Shown here in pieces: positions 44,901 to 54,273 of a DNA stretch of 54,787 bases. Both the position numbers and the translations under genes were made by a program. The stretch covers positions 1-54,787 of the forward strand of contig CALKMV010000017.1 of NCBI GenBank assembly GCA_938091485.1. The letters run 5' to 3'. The stretch comes from an uncultured Luminiphilus sp. (GTDB lineage Bacteria; Pseudomonadota; Gammaproteobacteria; Pseudomonadales; Halieaceae). The notes beneath the pieces were generated by a model, which worked only from the letters and a program-made list of their open reading frames with translations, was not told the origin of the DNA and did not search any database. Positions within the stretch are counted from its first letter, which is position 1, and each line of letters begins with the position of its first letter.

Positions 44901-47059
44901 AACACCACGTCTTCACAGCTTTGCAGCACTTTTCGCAATCATCTTCTTTTCGCGCTAGCACACTGCTGTTTAAGCGGGTCGCCTGCTGGTGGCTACTTAT
45001 CACACCAGCGGGATTTGTGTGCGCACAGGAAGGTCGCTGGGTATTGGAGGAAGTCACTGTGACGGCCACCCTACTCGACTCAGTCACTGCCCCAATCAGC
45101 GCTACCGTGCTGACCGAACAAAGCCAATCCAGACGCGGTGCGGCGCACCTTGAGGACGTCATTACGCTGGCGCCCAACGTGACCGCCTCCTCAGGCGCGT
45201 CACGCAGTCGCTTTTTCCAGATTCGTGGTATCGGCGAACGCAGCCAGTTTGTGGAGCCAGTGAACCCCTCGGTCGGCATTTTATTAGATGGCATTGATCT
45301 CAGCGGCTCGGGAGGCGCATTGACGCTATTTGACGTACAACAGGTTGAAATCCTGCGTGGACCACAAGGAACATTGATGGGCGCCAACGCGCTGGCAGGG
45401 GTCATCGCTGTCCAAAGCAATGGCACCGACTCGACCAGCCGTGATATCGCATTAGGCATAGAAAACAAAGGCGGCTATCGCCTAGGTGCTCGTTGGGGTG
45501 GGCATCTGGCCGACGGAATAAAAGGCCGAGTTGCTCTGCAACAGTATGAGAGTGACGGGTATGTCGATAACGATTACCTGAGGCGCAGTAACACGAATTC
45601 CCGGGAAGAACTAACGGCACGCGGCACACTGGCCTGGATCAGCGGAGCGCAAACCGTTGAGGCTGCGGTCTACTACACCCGCGTGGACAATGGCTATGAC
45701 GCTTTTTCCCTCGACAACACGCGCGCCACCCTTTCTGATCAGCCCGGCGAAGACGATCTGACGCTCAAAGCAGGGCGCCTGAACTGGCACAGTATGCTGA
45801 TGGGCTTGGACAACACTCTGCAACTGAGTCATGCCAGTACGCAAACGACGTACAGCTACGATGAAGATTGGAGCTACGTCGGGATAGCGCCCGGCTGGGA
45901 GTACAGCTCCTACGACGAGTACTTACGAGACCGCTCGATGAACAGCCTTGAATGGCGACTGCAGGCACCAGAGACAGACAATACAGAATGGGTGATCGGC
46001 GCCTATCTGCGGGACGAGTCAGAAGATCTCAGCAGACGATATACCTACTTACCAGAGCCCTTTAGCAGCAGCCTAGATACACAAACGCTGGCTATTTTTG
46101 GACAGATCAGCCGGCCCATTCACCAGCAGATATTTGGTTTTGTCGGCGCACGCCTGGAGCAGCGAGACAGCGAGTATCGTGACAGTGCCAACGTTGAAAA
46201 AGACTTCGATCATAACTACTGGACAGGCCGCCTTGGTTTGGTCTGGCACTATCAAGACAACAGACAGGTGTATGCAACGCTGTCTCGCGGCGCCAGAGCA
46301 GGCGGCGCCAATGCGGGGCTTCTCGCCAGTATTGAAGCGTTACCCGAGCAGAATCAGAACAGCGTTTCTGCGCTGGGGGTCTTCGATGAGGAGACGTTAC
46401 TCAGTCTCGAGGTGGGTTGGCAGATTGACTTGTCAGAGTACAACGTGCAGTCCCGTCTGGCGCTGTTCACGATGGACCGGAATGACCAGCAGGCCAAGGG
46501 CTCACTGGTCATTCCCCGAGCAGACGGCAGCACTGCCTTTATCGACTACACCGATAACGCCGCTGCCAGCGAACACCGCGGGGTCGAGTGGGCGCTGCAA
46601 TGGCAACCGGTAGAGCGTCTGACGACAGCGTTCACGCTTGGGTTGCTCGATGCGCAATTTGATCGCTACATCACTGCCACCGGCGCAGACCTCTCCGGAC
46701 GGGATCAGCCCCAGGCGCCAGACTGGCAGTACTCGGCGGGACTCACTTGGCGCGCCACTCCTTTGGTATCGTTACAGGTCGAAATGGCAGGCAGCGACGC
46801 TTATTTCTTCTCTGACCGGCACGACGTGCGGGCAACCGAAACCCATCAATTGAACGCCAGCCTATCTGGGCGCTGGGACCGCTGGTCGTGGAACTTGTGG
46901 GGTCGCAACCTCACGGATGAAACAACCTTCGTCAGGGCCTTTGGCACCTTCGGTAATGACCCGCGCAAAGAGTACGCATTGGAGCCCTACCGCCAATATG
47001 GAGAACCCCGTATGGTAGGTCTGTCGCTGAGCTATGACCTGATGGAGGGCCCGCAATGA
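44897..47059 (+). CDS. TonB-dependent outer-membrane receptor, probably for thiamine
   Basis: 720 residues from TTG 44897, which has GAGGAG eight bases upstream. The signal peptide is at about 22-42 (ACWWLLITPAGFVCAQ). A TonB-box-like EEVTVTA comes next, then a plug domain with FFQIRGIGERSQF and GPQGTLMGANALAGVI, and a long beta-barrel with TATLSRGARAGGANAGL-type lines. The C-terminal strand ends LSLSYD followed by six extra residues. Thiamine as the cargo is inferred from the TPP riboswitch directly ahead and from the downstream uptake genes. Confidence 0.9.
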   Translation: MEHHVFTALQHFSQSSSFRASTLLFKRVACWWLLITPAGFVCAQEGRWVLEEVTVTATLLDSVTAPISATVLTEQSQSRRGAAHLEDVITLAPNVTASSGASRSRFFQIRGIGERSQFVEPVNPSVGILLDGIDLSGSGGALTLFDVQQVEILRGPQGTLMGANALAGVIAVQSNGTDSTSRDIALGIENKGGYRLGARWGGHLADGIKGRVALQQYESDGYVDNDYLRRSNTNSREELTARGTLAWISGAQTVEAAVYYTRVDNGYDAFSLDNTRATLSDQPGEDDLTLKAGRLNWHSMLMGLDNTLQLSHASTQTTYSYDEDWSYVGIAPGWEYSSYDEYLRDRSMNSLEWRLQAPETDNTEWVIGAYLRDESEDLSRRYTYLPEPFSSSLDTQTLAIFGQISRPIHQQIFGFVGARLEQRDSEYRDSANVEKDFDHNYWTGRLGLVWHYQDNRQVYATLSRGARAGGANAGLLASIEALPEQNQNSVSALGVFDEETLLSLEVGWQIDLSEYNVQSRLALFTMDRNDQQAKGSLVIPRADGSTAFIDYTDNAAASEHRGVEWALQWQPVERLTTAFTLGLLDAQFDRYITATGADLSGRDQPQAPDWQYSAGLTWRATPLVSLQVEMAGSDAYFFSDRHDVRATETHQLNASLSGRWDRWSWNLWGRNLTDETTFVRAFGTFGNDPRKEYALEPYRQYGEPRMVGLSLSYDLMEGPQ

Positions 47060-47319
47060 AATTGACTGCAGAACTAAGCGTCTATCCCTTGCGAGAGGAT
47101 TTCAAGGCAGCGGTGCTGGCCTTCATTGAAGAACTGCTTAAAGAGCAGAGTGTTGTGGCCGTTACCAATTCCATGAGCACCCAGATCAGCGGCGAAGATA
47201 CCGCCGTATTCGGCGCGATTCAGCAAGCGTTGCGCGCCAGCTACGCTCAGTTTGGCCGACAAGTGCTGGTAGCCAAGTTTATTCCGGAGCACTTTGTGGA
47301 CATCGGCCCGGAAGGCTGA
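47056..47319 (+). CDS. YkoF/MTH1187-like thiamine-binding protein
   Basis: 87 residues, one ferredoxin-like domain. LTAELSVYPLREDFKAAVLAFIEEL and VTNSMSTQISGEDTAVFGAIQQAL match the YkoF/MTH1187 (DUF77) group, whose B. subtilis member YkoF binds thiamine and hydroxymethylpyrimidine. No signal peptide, so cytoplasmic. It overlaps the receptor stop (ATGA) and precedes pnuT by one base. A role in capturing or sensing imported thiamine is inference. Confidence 0.8.
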   Translation: MKLTAELSVYPLREDFKAAVLAFIEELLKEQSVVAVTNSMSTQISGEDTAVFGAIQQALRASYAQFGRQVLVAKFIPEHFVDIGPEG

Positions 47320-47320
47320 G

Positions 47321-47884
47321 ATGAGCATATTGGAGGTCTGCGCAGTCGCGCTGGCGCTCGCCTACGTCATACTTGCCATCTATCAACGCCGCTTGTGTTG
47401 GCTTGCGGCCATCGCCAGCGCTTTGTTGTACATCCTGATTTTTTGGCAGGTTCGGTTGTACCTGGAGGCAGCGCTTCAAGTGTTTTATATCGCCATGGCG
47501 ATCTATGGCTGGTTTGCCTGGCATCAGAAAAGCAATCAACCCAGCACCCCCATCCGCACTTGGTCTGCAAAGCGGCACTTGGTGGCATGCGGCACACTTG
47601 TTGTGCTGAGCCTAATCCTAGGCGGAGTGATGGATCGATGGACCGATGCGGCTTCGCCCTTCATTGACGCCGGCACGACAGTCTCCGCGCTCCTCGCCAC
47701 CTGGATGGTGGCGCGCAAGTTGCTGGAGAACTGGCTTTACTGGATTGCGATCGATATTGCTTCGATTGGCTTGTACCTGTCACGGGACCTTTCCCTCACA
47801 GCCGCACTGTTCCTGGGATATGTGATGCTGGCAGCGTGGGGCTATCGTGAATGGCGTAAACAGTGGCAAATGCAGACGTCATAA
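47321..47884 (+). CDS. pnuT: PnuC-family vitamin transporter, probable thiamine transporter PnuT
   Basis: 187 residues from ATG 47321 (the longer track start overlaps the preceding gene). Seven membrane helices are predicted by eye, with the PnuC-family aromatic signature FYIAMAIYGWFAW. PnuC carries nicotinamide riboside and PnuT carries thiamine by facilitated diffusion trapped by phosphorylation. Location between a thiamine-binding protein and a thiamine-kinase-like gene under a TPP riboswitch favours PnuT. It overlaps the kinase gene by 22 bases. Confidence 0.85.
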   Translation: MSILEVCAVALALAYVILAIYQRRLCWLAAIASALLYILIFWQVRLYLEAALQVFYIAMAIYGWFAWHQKSNQPSTPIRTWSAKRHLVACGTLVVLSLILGGVMDRWTDAASPFIDAGTTVSALLATWMVARKLLENWLYWIAIDIASIGLYLSRDLSLTAALFLGYVMLAAWGYREWRKQWQMQTS

Positions 47885-48678
47885 ACCCCAGCTTGGACAA
47901 GTGGCAGGAGTGGCAGCTACCCACACCGCTGGATCGTCGCCCGGGTTTGGGGTGCCTGCTGGCACAGGGTAGCGGTCATAGCATCTATGAAATTCTGGGC
48001 ACGCCCCGGCTGGTGGGACGACTCAGGCACCGATCGACCCGACTGACTGAAGCGGCTTTCCTGCAGGAACTCACGGTCTGGTCGGGGGCGGCACAGCATG
48101 GACTGGCACCCCAAATCGTTTTCACCGATAGACAAGAACAGGTCGTGATCTGTGAACGCGTTGAGGCTGCCGAGCAGCCTGTGTCTGCTGAGGCTCTTGG
48201 CAGACTCTGTCGCCGAATTCATCAGTTGCCTGGCGTCAACCACCGGCTCACGCTGAGTAACGAGATCGAGCACTACCTCGATCAACTGCCTGCTGATCTG
48301 GTGCATCAATGGCGCGCCGCCATGCAGGCCTGCGACGTTGAAAAAGCGCTCTCAAGACTGGCGGAGGACACACCTCACCTCTGTCACAACGACCTGACCC
48401 CCGGTAATCTGATGACTGATGGCGATAGCCTGATGGCCATCGACTGGGAGTATGCGGCTATGGGCAGTCGTTATTTTGATGCGGGTATCGCCGGGGGATC
48501 ACTGTCTGACAGTGAGCAAGACACCATGATGAGACAGGTATTTGACGACACACTCGATGAGGGCTTGATGACGGCAGGCAAACAGATTGCCGGGCTGGTG
48601 ACGGCGCTGTGGCAGTGTTGCTTTGCCGTTGATGACGCGCCCTCGCCTGCCGAGTGGCTAAGGTCAATACGCTCCTGA
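47863..48678 (+). CDS. thiK: thiamine kinase-like phosphotransferase
   Basis: About 271 residues from GTG 47863, in the aminoglycoside-phosphotransferase fold. Catalytic loop LCHNDLTPGNLM and metal-binding MAIDWEYAAMGS are present; IDWEYA is the form seen in ThiK and choline kinases. Phosphorylating thiamine would trap what PnuT lets in. The sequence alone allows a choline or ethanolamine kinase; the operon argues for thiamine. It shares TGATG with the panE gene. Confidence 0.78.
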   Translation: MANADVINPSLDKWQEWQLPTPLDRRPGLGCLLAQGSGHSIYEILGTPRLVGRLRHRSTRLTEAAFLQELTVWSGAAQHGLAPQIVFTDRQEQVVICERVEAAEQPVSAEALGRLCRRIHQLPGVNHRLTLSNEIEHYLDQLPADLVHQWRAAMQACDVEKALSRLAEDTPHLCHNDLTPGNLMTDGDSLMAIDWEYAAMGSRYFDAGIAGGSLSDSEQDTMMRQVFDDTLDEGLMTAGKQIAGLVTALWQCCFAVDDAPSPAEWLRSIRS

Positions 48679-49586
48679 TGAGCGAGCGATGGCACGTTTT
48701 GGGGGTCGGCGCGATCGGCGGACTGTTTGCCTGCCGACTGCAATCGAGCGGCGCTGACGTCACGCTATTGGCCAGAGAGGATGGCCAGCCAACGCGGGAG
48801 CTGATTGTGAAGAGCGATCAAGTGGAGCGCTTTCAGTTTGCTCAGCAAAACCTCTTAACTTCCCAGCAACCCCTTGAGCACTTATTGGTCTGCACCAAAG
48901 CTTGGGCAGTCGAGGCGGCTGTCAAAGCCATAGCGCCAAGACTCTCTGCTCACAGCGCAGTGGTATTACTCTGCAACGGGATGGGTCTCGCCGAGATCGT
49001 CGCGCCGTTAATTGGCGAGGCCCAACTTGTGCTGGGTTCAACCACCTCTGGATGCCGGCGCTCCACCGAGAACGAGCTGATTCTCTCTGGCGAAGGCAGC
49101 ACCCAGCTGGGGACATTGGATCACAGCGCCGAGCCCCCACCCTGGCTGTCCTGCTGGCATCGGGGCATCCCCAACCTGCACTGGGAAACCGACATCCGGT
49201 CCGTGCTACTGACCAAGGTTTCTATCAACGCGGTGATCAATCCGCTGACCGCGATCCATCAGGTGTGCAATGGCGATCTGTTGCAGTCGCCTCTGTGGGA
49301 AAAAACTCACGCACTGATCGCAGAGGTGCAGCTGTTGCTGCGCAGCGCTCACGCCTTGGATATCGCTGCGGCGCTTCCCGAGCGGGTTCGCGCTGTTTGC
49401 GAGAGTACCGCAGCCAATCATTCATCCATGCGCGTCGATGTCGAGAGAGGTGCTCGGACCGAAGTTGATGCCATTGTAGGCTGGCTTCTCAGAGATTTGA
49501 CCCCGAATCCGCCCGCAACTCCTTTGCTTAGTGAGCTCTTTGAGGCGGTCCGACAACAAGACCATCTATCATCATCGGTCGGCTAG
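48678..49586 (+). CDS. panE: 2-dehydropantoate 2-reductase family protein (PanE/ApbA)
   Basis: 302 residues from ATG 48678. Nucleotide-binding line HVLGVGAIGGLFACRLQSSGADVTLL, catalytic-lysine region LTKVSINAVINPLTAI and the conserved SSMRVDVERGARTEVDAI with the active glutamate are in place. The usual role is ketopantoate reduction toward pantothenate and CoA. ApbA was first described through thiamine (alternative pyrimidine) synthesis, so its position last in a TPP-controlled operon is notable. Stop overlaps the convergent ampE stop. Confidence 0.88.
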   Translation: MSERWHVLGVGAIGGLFACRLQSSGADVTLLAREDGQPTRELIVKSDQVERFQFAQQNLLTSQQPLEHLLVCTKAWAVEAAVKAIAPRLSAHSAVVLLCNGMGLAEIVAPLIGEAQLVLGSTTSGCRRSTENELILSGEGSTQLGTLDHSAEPPPWLSCWHRGIPNLHWETDIRSVLLTKVSINAVINPLTAIHQVCNGDLLQSPLWEKTHALIAEVQLLLRSAHALDIAAALPERVRAVCESTAANHSSMRVDVERGARTEVDAIVGWLLRDLTPNPPATPLLSELFEAVRQQDHLSSSVG

Positions 49587-50395
49587 ACAAGTGCCAGCAG
49601 TGATAGCACCACCACCCAGACACCGGTGGCACGATTCATCGCCTTTTGAGTTGTTTCTACCGCTTTCACTACTCCGAGCGGATCATTCAGGTCGTCCTGG
49701 TCCAAACGCCAAGCCCGCTCTATTCCTCTGGCCAACAGGTCCTCCGACGAGACCTCGTTGTCAAAGGCGTCTGTAGTCAACAGGCCTCGGGAGTGCTCGA
49801 AATCGCCCAGCAGAGAAAAAGTGAGGAGTAAGAGCCTTGCGGGCAACCAGTCCAGTATCTTCTGAGCGGCCTCAAAACGCCCACTACTTCGCGTATTCGA
49901 CAATTCCACAAGGCGATAGACAGCCGCGCCAAAGGGACCCAAAAGCCAGAAATACAGTACCGGTGGAAACCACCGGGCAAAGCCCCGATAAGCAAAATCG
50001 CGCATCGCAAGCTGTCCACGCCCGTTACCCGCATCGCTACCAGTGACCCCCTGTTTGAGCAGCATCGCCGCACCATCGTCGTCCCCGACGCGGGCGCGGG
50101 CCAGAAAGCGCTGCAAGTCAGTGGGATAGTCACCCCGGCCCAACGAGAAATATAAAAGCGCGGTGCCAACCAGTGCCTCAGCCAGCCCCCCAAGTAAGGT
50201 CTCAAGCACCGCCAGTACAATCAGTCCCGCCAGCACCGGTGCGCCGACACGCAGCGCCAGAGATGGCCACGGGTCCAGTTCGATCGCGTCGACGCGACGG
50301 CTGAGCGCGTGGAACCAACGATCGCCGTGAAGGGGTCCACCGGCGCCCAAGAGCGCGAACAAACCTACTGCCACAATAAAAATGAGGTACGACAC
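49583..50395 (-). CDS. ampE: AmpE family membrane protein
   Basis: 270 residues. N-terminal helix, then LARARVGDDDGAAMLLKQGVTG-type cytoplasmic part and FAYRGFARWFPPVLYFWLLGPFGAAVYRLV, the conserved AmpE line, with about four membrane segments in all. AmpE is encoded with AmpD and resembles CobD-like membrane proteins; its own role is not settled. GTG start 26 bases after ampD. Confidence 0.9.
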   Translation of the reverse strand: MSYLIFIVAVGLFALLGAGGPLHGDRWFHALSRRVDAIELDPWPSLALRVGAPVLAGLIVLAVLETLLGGLAEALVGTALLYFSLGRGDYPTDLQRFLARARVGDDDGAAMLLKQGVTGSDAGNGRGQLAMRDFAYRGFARWFPPVLYFWLLGPFGAAVYRLVELSNTRSSGRFEAAQKILDWLPARLLLLTFSLLGDFEHSRGLLTTDAFDNEVSSEDLLARGIERAWRLDQDDLNDPLGVVKAVETTQKAMNRATGVWVVVLSLLALV

Positions 50396-50421
50396 TCGCG
50401 TGCGTCTCCTTACTGCTTCGA

Positions 50422-50979
50422 CTAATGGGCGACCAGCCGGGACCAGTCAAAAGCGGGTCCCGGATCGGTCTTGCGACCCGGTGCAATATCGCTGTGACCA
50501 ACGATAGCATCGTGCCGGATATCGGGGTATTGCTTTGTCAAGGACGTCAGCAACTGATTTAAGGCATCGTACTGCGGGTCGGTATAGGCCTCTTCATCAC
50601 AGCCCTCCAGTTCGATACCAATACTAAAATCATTACATTGTTCACGCCCCTGCCACGAGGAAACACCAGCGTGCCAGGCCCGCTCGTCAGTTGAGACGAA
50701 CTGCACCACCTCACCAGCCCGGCGAATAAGAAAGTGCGCAGACACCTCAAGATTCGCGATTTCCGCAAAATAAGGATGTCCTTCACAGTCCAGCGTATTG
50801 GTGAACAACGCCTCAATCTCAGGGCCACCATATTGGCCTGGTGGCAGGGAGATACAGTGCACGACGATTAGGTCGGCCACCACGCCCTCGGGCCTGGGGT
50901 TACAATTGGGAGAAGGTACCCGACGGGCACCTGCAAGCCAGCCCTTATGGATCTTCCATTGGTCAGTAATAGTCGCCAC
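50422..50979 (-). CDS. ampD: 1,6-anhydro-N-acetylmuramyl-L-alanine amidase
   Basis: 185 residues. Zinc site residues lie in IVVHCISLPPGQYGG and GHSDIAPGRKTDPGPAFDW, and EVSAHFLIRRAGEVVQFVS is typical of amidase_2 AmpD. It removes the peptide from anhydromuropeptides in the cytoplasm, the step that keeps AmpR-controlled beta-lactamases off in other species. No AmpR or AmpC is in the window. GTG start at 50979 has no good binding site. It diverges from nadC, the conserved arrangement. Confidence 0.95.
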   Translation of the reverse strand: MATITDQWKIHKGWLAGARRVPSPNCNPRPEGVVADLIVVHCISLPPGQYGGPEIEALFTNTLDCEGHPYFAEIANLEVSAHFLIRRAGEVVQFVSTDERAWHAGVSSWQGREQCNDFSIGIELEGCDEEAYTDPQYDALNQLLTSLTKQYPDIRHDAIVGHSDIAPGRKTDPGPAFDWSRLVAH

Positions 50980-51068
50980 AAGGTAATCTTATCGCACCCT
51001 GAGAAGTGCGTGAGGTAGATACCGCCCACCCTCTCCAACCATTGACCTAGGTAGCACAGCGACCAACC

Positions 51069-51896
51069 ATGATCACCGCAGATTACATTGCCAAACTTGT
51101 TACTCAGGCACTCGCCGAGGACGTCGGGGATGGCGATGTGACGGCGCAGCTCATCGGAGCTGACCTGCAGGCTAGCGGCAACATCATTACACGGGAGGAC
51201 GGCATCCTGTGTGGGACAGCCTTTGCGCTGGAAGCCTTTCAGCAGATTGATCCCAGCTGCCATGTGGAATGGCATTCGCAGGATGGGGACGCGGTCACAG
51301 CGGGCAACCCACTTTGCACTCTGAGCGGGCCCGCGCGCGCGCTTTTGACCGGAGAACGCACAGCGCTGAATTTCTTACAGCTGCTGTCGGGTACTGCGAC
51401 GACCGCTGGTCACTATGCCGCGCGCGTCGCCCATACCAGCGTGAAGTTGCTGGACACCCGTAAAACCCTGCCCGGACTGAGACTGGCACAGAAATATGCC
51501 GTGACTTGTGGAGGCTGTCACAACCATCGCATCGGATTGTTTGATGCCTTCCTGATTAAAGAGAACCACATCGCGGCTGCTGGCGGCATTGCCGAGGCAG
51601 TCGCAGCAGCGAGGAAAGTCGCACCTGATAAACCGGTGGAAGTTGAGGTGGAGAATGAGAATGAGTTGTACGAGGCACTTACGGCCGGTGCAGATCGCAT
51701 CATGCTCGACAACTTTACGCTAGCAGCGCTCCGCGATGCCGTCACGCATACCGGTGGCAGAGCTGAATTGGAGGCCTCCGGCAATGTGACCGGTGAGACC
51801 CTTGTTGCAATCGCCGAAACCGGCGTTGACTTCATCTCAATCGGTGCGCTGACCAAACATGCCAAGGCTTTGGATCTTTCGATGCGGATCGACTGA
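51069..51896 (+). CDS. nadC: nicotinate-nucleotide diphosphorylase (carboxylating)
   Basis: 275 residues. [15 protein letters not shown] opens it; [29 protein letters not shown] is the quinolinate-binding line; [15 protein letters not shown] and [10 protein letters not shown] complete the barrel. It makes nicotinate mononucleotide from quinolinate in de novo NAD synthesis. Five bases separate its stop from that of the convergent RraA-like gene. Confidence 0.97.
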   Translation: MITADYIAKLVTQALAEDVGDGDVTAQLIGADLQASGNIITREDGILCGTAFALEAFQQIDPSCHVEWHSQDGDAVTAGNPLCTLSGPARALLTGERTALNFLQLLSGTATTAGHYAARVAHTSVKLLDTRKTLPGLRLAQKYAVTCGGCHNHRIGLFDAFLIKENHIAAAGGIAEAVAAARKVAPDKPVEVEVENENELYEALTAGADRIMLDNFTLAALRDAVTHTGGRAELEASGNVTGETLVAIAETGVDFISIGALTKHAKALDLSMRID

Positions 51897-51901
51897 AATC
51901 G

Positions 51902-52426
51902 CTAGCTGTGGATAGGCTCATTACTCACCAAAACGCCGTTGCGATCTGCGTAGAGCCAGTCACCTGGCGCCACCGGCACCTCACGTAACATCAGCGGAAT
52001 ATCCCGATCCCCCACCCCCCGCTTATCCGTTTTGACAGGGCAAACACCCAAGCTTTGCACACCGATATCAATCTCATCGATGACCTCGACATCGCGAATC
52101 GCGCCGATTACCACGACCCCCGCCCACCCATTATCGGAGGCGAGCTGAGCGAGACGATCGCCGAGCAGGGATCGATGCAGGGCGCCCTGCCCGTCTACCA
52201 GCAACACGCGACCCTCACCCGGCTCAGCGACTGCCTCAGCCACCCGTGAGTTGTCGGCGTGACAGGCTATCGTGGAGACGGGGCCCGAAAAGCACTCTCG
52301 GGTGCCAAACGAACGAAACTGAAAGCCCAGATGCTGCGCCGCGGGATGCGCATCCGACAGATCGGGTGTCGTGAATGCCAACAGCAGTTCAGAACCAGTC
52401 ATAGGAGAAAGCAGAGAGGCTGTCAC
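51902..52426 (-). CDS. rraA: RraA family protein (RNase E inhibitor-like)
   Basis: About 174 residues; TTPDLSDAHP near the start, GRVLLVDGQGALHRSLLGDRLAQLASDNGWAGVVVIGAIRD with the family DRLA line, and a late VAPGDWLYADRNGVLV. E. coli RraA binds RNase E and dampens its action. Many relatives are instead oxaloacetate or HMG aldolases with the same fold, so the symbol is provisional. GTG at 52426 overlaps the upstream gene; ATG at 52402 is a possible shorter start. Confidence 0.8.
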   Translation of the reverse strand: MTASLLSPMTGSELLLAFTTPDLSDAHPAAQHLGFQFRSFGTRECFSGPVSTIACHADNSRVAEAVAEPGEGRVLLVDGQGALHRSLLGDRLAQLASDNGWAGVVVIGAIRDVEVIDEIDIGVQSLGVCPVKTDKRGVGDRDIPLMLREVPVAPGDWLYADRNGVLVSNEPIHS

Positions 52427-54152
52427 CCGGCGCGTCGATGGCGCCCGCGTGAGCGCGCGCTCTGGGCAGCAAGCGTTCCATGTAGAACTGCGCTGTGTTC
52501 ACTTTGCGGTCACAGAAAACGACGCGCTCGCCGTTGGCGGACACATTCGCCGCCACCAACGCACCGCGCACCAGTTGCCAGCCGCCGAACAGGTAGCCGG
52601 TCTGCATCATGTAATCAAAGGAGCCACCCAGCGCGGTAAAACGATCATCGCCCAATGTAGCCAGCAGACGCTGCGTGGTCTTAACGTGATCGGCTAAAGA
52701 TTCGGCAAGACAACTTCCCATACTGTGGAGGCGCTCGTCATTATGGCCCTGCAGCGTGGCGGCGATCTCACGAATCTCCGCCTGCATGGCCTCCATAGTG
52801 GCGCCACCGTCTCGACCCAGCTTGCGGTTCAGCAGATCCGCGGCCTGAATGCCGTTGGTGCCCTCATAGATCGGCGTAATGCGCACGTCTCGCAAATACT
52901 GCGCCGCACCGGTCTCCTCGACGTAGCCCATGCCACCGTGTACCTGAACCCCCAGAGAAGTGACTTCCATTCCCAGCTCGGTGAGCCAGCCCTTAATCAC
53001 CGGGATCATCAGGTCAATACGCCGCTGACTCGCCTCGCGGGTTTCTTCGGGACCGGCATGCGCTAGGTCCATGGTCACCGCCTCGGAATAAGCTAGCGCA
53101 CGCATGGCTTCATTGAGCGCGCGCATGGTCAGAAGCATGCGTTTAACATCAGCGTGCTCGATGATCGGCACCCCGCCCTGGACCCGCTCCCGCGCGTAGG
53201 CCACCGCCTTTTGGTACGCGCCCTCAGACGCCCCAAGACCCTGCAGACCCACCTTGAGGCGAGCTTCGTTCATCATCGTGAACATGCAGGCGAGGCCCTG
53301 ATTCTCCTCGCCCACCAGATAGCCGATCGCACCGCCGTTGTCGCCGTAGGCCATGACACAGGTGGGACTGCCGTGAATGCCCAGCTTGTGTTCAACGGAT
53401 ACCGGGTAAGCATCGTTGCGTTCGCCCAATGTGCCATCGCCATTCACCATGAACTTGGGGACCAAAAACAGCGATATCCCGCGGCTGCCCGCGGGCGCAT
53501 CAGGAAGACGCGCCAAGACCAAGTGGATGATGTTATCCGTTGCGTCGTGATCGCCCCACGTGATGTAAATCTTCTGTCCAAAAATGCGGTAGTGATCGCC
53601 CTCGCGCTCAGCGCGGGTTTTCATAGGGCCGAGATCTGAACCAGCCCCTGACTCGGTGAGGTTCATGGTGCCCGACCACTCACCCGAGTAGATTTTTTCG
53701 AGATAGGTAGATTTAAGCGCCTCATCCGCGTGGGCCGAAATGGCCAACGCAGCACCGGCGCTGAGAAAAGGTTCCAGCGCAAACGCCATGTCGGCACTGT
53801 TCCACATCTCACAGGCAGCGGTGCCAAACAGTTCTGGAAGACCCTGCCCTCCCTGGTCCTGTGGTGCGGAGATACCGACCCAGCCGCCGGCGCCCAATTG
53901 CTGAATGGCGTCGCCATAGCCCGGTGGAATAGTGACCGCGCTGTCACTGCAGCGCGCGGGATGCGCATCACCAACCCGCCGCAGCGGCGACACCACATCG
54001 GATGCAAACTTGGCGGCTTCATCGAGAAGCGCTGTGGTGAGTTCAGTGCCCAAACCCAGTTCAGCGTAATGCGGGAGCTCACCCAGCACCGAACCGACGT
54101 CGAGCACATCGTCAATCAGAAACTGCATGTCATCCGTCGGTGCCGTATACAT
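52389..54152 (-). CDS. acyl-CoA dehydrogenase, DmdC/FadE-like long form
   Basis: 587 residues, longer than the 380-residue short-chain enzymes, with a C-terminal extension domain. Motifs include TMNLTESGAGSDLGPMKTRAE, YITWGDHD and IYEGTNGIQAADLLNRK, the last holding the catalytic glutamate. The MYTAP opening and length match the DmdC (3-methylmercaptopropionyl-CoA) group and related enzymes, so a DMSP or fatty-acid role is open. ATG has GAGGAAG upstream. It faces the LysR gene. Confidence 0.88.
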   Translation of the reverse strand: MYTAPTDDMQFLIDDVLDVGSVLGELPHYAELGLGTELTTALLDEAAKFASDVVSPLRRVGDAHPARCSDSAVTIPPGYGDAIQQLGAGGWVGISAPQDQGGQGLPELFGTAACEMWNSADMAFALEPFLSAGAALAISAHADEALKSTYLEKIYSGEWSGTMNLTESGAGSDLGPMKTRAEREGDHYRIFGQKIYITWGDHDATDNIIHLVLARLPDAPAGSRGISLFLVPKFMVNGDGTLGERNDAYPVSVEHKLGIHGSPTCVMAYGDNGGAIGYLVGEENQGLACMFTMMNEARLKVGLQGLGASEGAYQKAVAYARERVQGGVPIIEHADVKRMLLTMRALNEAMRALAYSEAVTMDLAHAGPEETREASQRRIDLMIPVIKGWLTELGMEVTSLGVQVHGGMGYVEETGAAQYLRDVRITPIYEGTNGIQAADLLNRKLGRDGGATMEAMQAEIREIAATLQGHNDERLHSMGSCLAESLADHVKTTQRLLATLGDDRFTALGGSFDYMMQTGYLFGGWQLVRGALVAANVSANGERVVFCDRKVNTAQFYMERLLPRARAHAGAIDAPGDSLSAFSYDWF

Positions 54153-54214
54153 CGTGTCTTCCTCGTTTTGGACGTGTTTTGGAGCGCGGGTTCGACTGCG
54201 CCCTCCGCCTAAGT

Positions 54215-54259
54215 GCCATGCATTTTTGCCACGCCGGAGTCATACGGCAAAAATATGGC
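54215..54259. promoter_or_regulatory. long inverted repeat in the dehydrogenase / LysR divergent region
   Basis: GCCATGCATTTTTGCC and GGCAAAAATATGGC form an imperfect inverted repeat (9-bp core ATTTTTGCC/GGCAAAAAT plus GCCAT/ATGGC) with a 15-base spacer. TTGCCA, a 17-base gap and AAAAAT on the plus strand also fit a promoter over the site. LysR-type regulators commonly bind such paired half-sites between their own gene and a target. Confidence 0.5.
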
Positions 54260-54267
54260 CAAAGAGT

Positions 54268-54273
54268 TATAAT
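54268..54273 (+). promoter_or_regulatory. -10 box of the LysR gene
   Basis: A perfect TATAAT, 41 bases before the LysR ATG. No clear -35 box lies 17 bases upstream (CGGCAA), in keeping with a regulated promoter. The inverted repeat ends eight bases before it. Confidence 0.45.

Noticed and set aside
47321-47884. PnuC proper (nicotinamide riboside transporter)
   Set aside because: The TPP riboswitch and thiamine-linked neighbours favour PnuT, although sequence alone does not exclude PnuC.
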